NCBI GenBank assembly: GCA_902779355.1
Contig: CACZBF010000014.1
Coordinates: forward strand, 1-64,000
DNA: 64,000 nt
Direction of reading: 5' to 3'
Origin: an uncultured Lachnospiraceae bacterium
GTDB taxonomy: Bacteria; Bacillota; Clostridia; Lachnospirales; Lachnospiraceae
Shown: positions 59,966-64,000 of the stretch, one piece after another
Numbering within the stretch: position 1 is the stretch's first letter
Layout of the letters: each line of letters starts with the position of its first letter
The notes under the pieces: model-generated
What the model was told of the DNA's origin: nothing
Databases searched by the model: none
What the model saw: only the letters and a program-made list of their open reading frames with translations
Program-made: the position numbers and the translations under genes

Positions 59966-60023
59966 TTTTTCGTCTCCTTCTGTGTTGCGGTTGTGATAGA
60001 TAAATACTGATAAAGTGAAACCC

Positions 60024-61388
60024 TCACACGCCAAGCGAGCTGATAAACTCCGTCGCTCTGGAATAGATGGTCACACCGGCCCCTGCAGATACAATGGCGA
60101 TGGAAAGTGCCATGACACCCAAAGCGATGAGTACAAAGAACGGATAAAGGAAACTCAGCTTATCCGCACTCCTTGCATCGCCGCTGCGTATGATCACCGT
60201 GAAAATGTACACCACCTCAAAGATAAATACCAGATTGAAGAGAAAAATCCCGACGACCGGGGAAAACATGGCGGCCACGGCCGAAATGATGACGAAGGGA
60301 ATTGCGATCATGCTTCTGATCGCTGCGATTGCAAGGCTTTCTCCCTTCTTTCTCATGGGATGTGATGTGATCTTCAGCAAAAGCTTGATCAGAAGCACCA
60401 TGATCATGGAGGCCAGGGCTGAGCCGACGAGACCAAGGGCAAAACCAAGCCCCTCCGGCAGTTCCAGCACGCCATACAGTTTATTGAGGAAATTGCTCAC
60501 TTCCAGTGAAAAATATCTGGCAGCATGATCCAGCCCCGCTCCTGCTGCATTGTCCAATGAGGAGCCAAGCGCTTCCCCGATACCCGGGATCATGGAGATC
60601 AGGCTGATAAGGGAATTTTCAAGCAATCCCTGAAGCAAGCCCGACAGACCGTAAAGCCCCTCCGTAACTTTATTTCCCAGATCCAGCATCATATTCAGTA
60701 ACGCCGTATTCAGGCTGTGGAACAGACTGACCGTAAAGAAAGCAGCCGAAAGTGCATGCAATCCGATCGCAAATAACGACGCACCGATATGCCGTTTTTT
60801 CACAAAATCCGGCCCGCAGGTCGCGGGCTTTAAGATCAGTCTCGGCAGCATTTTTACCGCTTCCGGTACATGAATCCTTCCCTTTTCCAGCCACGCTTCA
60901 TGTCTGGTGACAATGTCTTCCTGCAGGTCCTCCGGCGATTTCGTTACGATCACACGCAGATCATCACTGCTTTCGGAAATCTTAGGCGGCTTTCCCTGAA
61001 ACAGTTTCTGACGGCCGTCTTCTACCTTTTCCGAATAACCCGTTGTATAAGTCGCGATCATTCTGCCGAAGTATTCATGGCGCTCTCTCATATAACCTGA
61101 GATCACCTGCTCATTCAGGAGATCGATACTCTCAGGCGCGCAGGCGACAAAGAAAGGTCTTCCGTCATTCAGATGTTCAAAATAATAATCCAGTTCCTGA
61201 TAGATCTCCGGCTCCGCGTTCTGCTCCCTCTCCCCTTCCTGTTTCTCCGTCTGCTCCGTCGGGAAAAAGAATACATTTGTGCTTTCTTCAAAAGCCGTCT
61301 TTGGCTCATACACAGGGCTGAAATAAAGCGTATCCGCATCCTTACAGATCCGCGGGATAACGATCCCCCTCATTTCCCCGTCACTCAT
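60024..61388 (-). CDS. Polytopic membrane protein in a putative leader-peptide export locus
   Basis: 454 aa, no family recognised. The N-terminal 190 residues are soluble, with repeated acidic motifs and segments such as PFFVACAPESIDLLNEQVI. A membrane half (about 205-454) follows, with hydrophobic stretches near 207-225, 258-275, 335-360, 372-405 and 420-445. Its ATG overlaps the stop of the ABC gene upstream by 4 bp, so the two are translationally coupled and probably work together in export. Not similar to any transporter fold I can name. Confidence 0.75.
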   Translation of the reverse strand: MSDGEMRGIVIPRICKDADTLYFSPVYEPKTAFEESTNVFFFPTEQTEKQEGEREQNAEPEIYQELDYYFEHLNDGRPFFVACAPESIDLLNEQVISGYMRERHEYFGRMIATYTTGYSEKVEDGRQKLFQGKPPKISESSDDLRVIVTKSPEDLQEDIVTRHEAWLEKGRIHVPEAVKMLPRLILKPATCGPDFVKKRHIGASLFAIGLHALSAAFFTVSLFHSLNTALLNMMLDLGNKVTEGLYGLSGLLQGLLENSLISLISMIPGIGEALGSSLDNAAGAGLDHAARYFSLEVSNFLNKLYGVLELPEGLGFALGLVGSALASMIMVLLIKLLLKITSHPMRKKGESLAIAAIRSMIAIPFVIISAVAAMFSPVVGIFLFNLVFIFEVVYIFTVIIRSGDARSADKLSFLYPFFVLIALGVMALSIAIVSAGAGVTIYSRATEFISSLGV

Positions 61389-63595
61389 TTTTTTGCCTCC
61401 TTTTCATTCTTTTTCTCCACCTGCTGTCGCTTGACAAGTTCCGCAAAAACACCGTTCTTTGCGATCAGCTGCTCATAGTTCCCGTCTTCCACGATCTTTC
61501 CCTGATCGAGTACGATGATCCTGTCGCAGTTTTTGATCGTCGAAAGGCGGTGCGCGATCACAACACGAGTGCACTTGAGCGAATCCAGCGAATCGGACAC
61601 TTGCTTCTGGGTGAGGTTGTCGAGCGCACTTGTCGCCTCGTCAAACATCAGGATCTTCGGCTTCGGAGCGATAGCGCGTGCGATCATGATACGCTGTTTC
61701 TGCCCGCCAGAGATCCCGCCGGCTCCCTCTCCGATGATCGTAAACATATTCATCGGCATCTTTCTGATATCCTCTGCGATCCCGGCCATCTCCGCCGCTT
61801 CCCATGCATCGTCCAGCGTCAGTTCCGGCGCGGAGATCGTAATATTCGAATAAATGTCTCCCATGAAGAGCGTGCCGTTCTGCATAACCGTTCCGATCTT
61901 GCTGCGCAGGGACTTTAGGTCGATGCGGGTGAGGTCTCGTCCGTCATAGTAAACGGCGCCTCTCTGCGGCTTTTCAAAGCCCAGCATGATCCGCATCAAG
62001 GTACTCTTGCCGCACCCTGTTTTGCCTGTGATCGCGATATACTGTCCCGGCCGGATCTTTAAGCTCAGATCGTCCAGAACCGGCGGCATATCCTCGCTGT
62101 AGCGGAAGGTCACGTTGTTCAGTTCGATCGCGCCGGAAAGTCGTTCGATCACCGGTTTGTCCTCTGCAATCTCGGGCTCTGCCTCAATGATCGGACGGAT
62201 CAATTGAAATGTCGGTGCGATCTGAGACGCCGGTTCAATCATCGGAACGAGCGTCGCAAACGCTCCGTTGATGATCGCAAAAGCCGAGTTAAACGCATAG
62301 TACTGTCCGACATCAATATGCGTACTGATCGCGATAAAATAAATGAGCATCGTGCCAACCAAAGAGATTGCTGTCACAACCGCCGGAAACACCTTGACAA
62401 ACATCGGCGGATCATACATATACTTCGCCTGCGCTGCATAGGCATCCGCCCACTTGGAAAACGCTCTCCGCTCCGCACCCGCAAGTTTGATCTTTTCCAC
62501 ACCCGTGATCAGTGAATAGGAAAGACCGCTCTCCTTTGCGGCAAGCTCCATCTGTGTCTTGTTGATCTTAGACCGGATGGCCAACGCTGCCCCGATCGTG
62601 GTCAGTTGGAAAAAGCCGACCAGAAAAGCCGGTACTGCCAGCGCCGGTGCAAACGTTGCGATCTGGAAAATGTAGAGGAACGAGAACAGTGCCGAGGTAA
62701 AGCAGGTCATCACCATGTTGAGGATCTGATACACAAGGACGCTGACATTTTCTACACGGTTCGCGAGATCACCGGCAGAGTATTCGGAGAAGAACTTGCT
62801 CGGGAGTGTCAGAATCCGCATCATCGTCGCCGACTCGATACTCACATTAAACTTCTGCGTCATCCGGTGCAAAAACAATTCCTGTATCGTCCCGAACAAC
62901 AGCTTCGAAAGCGAGGCACAAAGCAGAAATACCCCGATCGCGATCAACGCAGAAACGTTCTTCATCGGAACAATGTCCGAGAATAACATATGATTGATCC
63001 ACGGTACCAAAAGCCCGACGCAGGTTGCAATCAATGCAAAAGCGAAGTAACCGACAAGGCCCGCTCTATCAAAGTTCTCAAAGATGTAGCGGTTCAGATC
63101 CTTCATCGTCATCGCTTTGGTCGGAAACGGCTTATAGAAGGCGTACGCCTCTCCTGAAAACAGTTTTTCGGAAGCCGCTGTGACGCTTTTCATCTTTCCC
63201 GTATCAGGGTCGGCATATCGGTATCCATTGATTCCGGCAGGAAGGAGCGCCACCGGTTTTTCAGTGTCTGCAAAGGTTGTCAGCATCGCCCCGGAGGAAT
63301 TGTGCCGAAAGCCCTCATGGAGCTTGACCTGTCTTGTCATGATACCGTACGGCCGCAGGAGATATTCCAGCACTTCATCGATGGAAGTCAGATTTTCCGG
63401 CACTTCCCGCACTTTTACATGATAGTATTTCAGGATCGCGCCGATCGCATCTTTCGCCTGTTCACGCTCATTTTGCAGCGCGGCAGAAAGTACCTGTCCC
63501 ATGACCGATCCCGCGATCTTGAGGCACGAATCTTCGAATGCTTCTATGTCGTTTTCTTTTCGCAGCGCTATCTGCTCTTCAAACCAGCTTTGCAT
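61385..63595 (-). CDS. NHLM-type bacteriocin/leader-peptide ABC exporter (ABC2-like)
   Basis: 736 aa. N-terminal 155 residues without peptidase Cys/His motifs, including a YRYADPDTGKMK segment typical of this family. Exporter membrane domain (about 170-460), then an ATPase domain with Walker A GKTGCGKS, signature ISGGQKQRIMIARA, Walker [13 protein letters not shown] and H-loop VIAHRLST. The layout matches the second ABC protein of NHLM/NHLP systems, which export RiPP precursors with nitrile hydratase-like leaders. AAGGAGGG precedes the ATG. Seventeen bases separate it from the upstream ABC gene. Confidence 0.87.
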   Translation of the reverse strand: MQSWFEEQIALRKENDIEAFEDSCLKIAGSVMGQVLSAALQNEREQAKDAIGAILKYYHVKVREVPENLTSIDEVLEYLLRPYGIMTRQVKLHEGFRHNSSGAMLTTFADTEKPVALLPAGINGYRYADPDTGKMKSVTAASEKLFSGEAYAFYKPFPTKAMTMKDLNRYIFENFDRAGLVGYFAFALIATCVGLLVPWINHMLFSDIVPMKNVSALIAIGVFLLCASLSKLLFGTIQELFLHRMTQKFNVSIESATMMRILTLPSKFFSEYSAGDLANRVENVSVLVYQILNMVMTCFTSALFSFLYIFQIATFAPALAVPAFLVGFFQLTTIGAALAIRSKINKTQMELAAKESGLSYSLITGVEKIKLAGAERRAFSKWADAYAAQAKYMYDPPMFVKVFPAVVTAISLVGTMLIYFIAISTHIDVGQYYAFNSAFAIINGAFATLVPMIEPASQIAPTFQLIRPIIEAEPEIAEDKPVIERLSGAIELNNVTFRYSEDMPPVLDDLSLKIRPGQYIAITGKTGCGKSTLMRIMLGFEKPQRGAVYYDGRDLTRIDLKSLRSKIGTVMQNGTLFMGDIYSNITISAPELTLDDAWEAAEMAGIAEDIRKMPMNMFTIIGEGAGGISGGQKQRIMIARAIAPKPKILMFDEATSALDNLTQKQVSDSLDSLKCTRVVIAHRLSTIKNCDRIIVLDQGKIVEDGNYEQLIAKNGVFAELVKRQQVEKKNEKEAKK

Positions 63596-63612
63596 GATCC
63601 CTCCTTCAGGGA

Positions 63613-64000
63613 CTATTCACTCGTCACAAGTCTTGCATACAGGCCGTCATGCGCCATCAGCTCCTCATGAGTGCCGCGCTCCATCACCTTGCCGTTGTCC
63701 AGCACGATGATCTCGTCGCAGTCTCTGATTGTGGACAAGCGGTGCGCAACCACGATCGTCGTGATACCTCGTTCTTTGATGGAGGAAACCACATCGTATT
63801 CGGTCTGCGCGTCAAGCGCGCTCGTCGCCTCGTCCATAATCATGATTGTCGGATCCTGTGCCAGCACACGCGCGATTTCGATCCTCTGCCGCTGTCCGCC
63901 GGAAAAATCCAATCCGCCCTGCCGGATACGGTAAGCATAACCACCGTCTCTTTTGATAATCTCTTCATGAATCTGCGCATCTCTCGCAGCCAGGATCATC
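63613..64000 (-). CDS. C-terminal part of a second ABC exporter, truncated by the window end
   Basis: At least 128 codons, open to the window edge. Signature [15 protein letters not shown], Walker [13 protein letters not shown] and H-loop VVAHRLST are complete; Walker A would lie beyond 64000. By position it should be the peptidase-containing ABC1 partner of an NHLM export pair, but the N-terminal C39 peptidase domain is outside the window and cannot be confirmed. Confidence 0.85.
   Translation of the reverse strand, partial: MILAARDAQIHEEIIKRDGGYAYRIRQGGLDFSGGQRQRIEIARVLAQDPTIMIMDEATSALDAQTEYDVVSSIKERGITTIVVAHRLSTIRDCDEIIVLDNGKVMERGTHEELMAHDGLYARLVTSE

Noticed and set aside
1..64000. CRISPR arrays, prophage genes, rRNA operons
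   Set aside because: No regularly spaced direct repeats, phage structural genes or rRNA sequences were seen.

Overview
The window looks like a stretch of chromosome from an anaerobic, probably motile member of the Lachnospiraceae (Clostridia). Evidence: the Firmicutes-type order rimP-nusA-rnpM-L7Ae-infB-rbfA-nrnA-truB-ribF; a cmk-ispH-rpsA run; a sodium-pump decarboxylase cluster; AGGAGG-type ribosome binding sites; an Rpn/PD-(D/E)XK protein of the kind abundant in this family; and chemotaxis genes (cheR, one MCP). This placement rests on gene content, not on a phylogenetic test. Almost every gene is on the minus strand. The exceptions are a short fragment at 380-823, the chemoreceptor at 19753-21462 and the Rpn protein at 56655-57596.

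Reading by increasing coordinate. 1-2820: small ORFs of uncertain status, a DmpA-type peptidase and cheR. 2842-7647: rpsA, ispH, cmk, a flavoprotein and an RpiR-type regulator in an overlapping array. 7745-12946: a Na+-pumping biotin decarboxylase with two different carboxyltransferases (2-oxoacid type and acyl-CoA type) sharing one beta, one gamma and one biotin carrier subunit. 13046-19533: a long structured hairpin, scpB/scpA, a phosphoesterase, pnp, rpsO and a secreted NlpC/P60 hydrolase. 21449-29457: the translation/RNA operon with an attenuator-like leader. 29640-32189: tRNA-Glu, galE and the infC-rpmI-rplT operon, with a terminator/antiterminator leader and an AUU start codon for IF3.

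32209-46538 is the most unusual part. It is a tightly packed ten-gene run: two condensation/alcohol-acyltransferase-like proteins, two membrane-anchored SpoIIE-type PP2C phosphatases flanking a tyrosine phosphatase, a fucosyltransferase-superfamily-like protein, an ATP-grasp ligase, a STAS domain fused to an aminoglycoside-phosphotransferase-like kinase, and a heterodimeric ABC exporter. It lies directly behind pyruvate kinase with no visible terminator. It reads as a phosphorylation-switched biosynthesis-and-export system that I cannot match to a named pathway.

48033-48308 is a large imperfect palindrome (candidate structured RNA or small mobile element) ahead of pyk. A second ABC exporter pair (48916-52459) and a ppk-ppx polyphosphate operon follow. 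56268-57596 is a divergent region with a leader-hairpin-bearing Rpn gene. The right edge (60024-64000) enters what looks like an NHLM/NHLP-type leader-peptide export locus: two ABC proteins, one cut by the window end, plus an unknown membrane protein. Any peptide precursor would lie outside the window.
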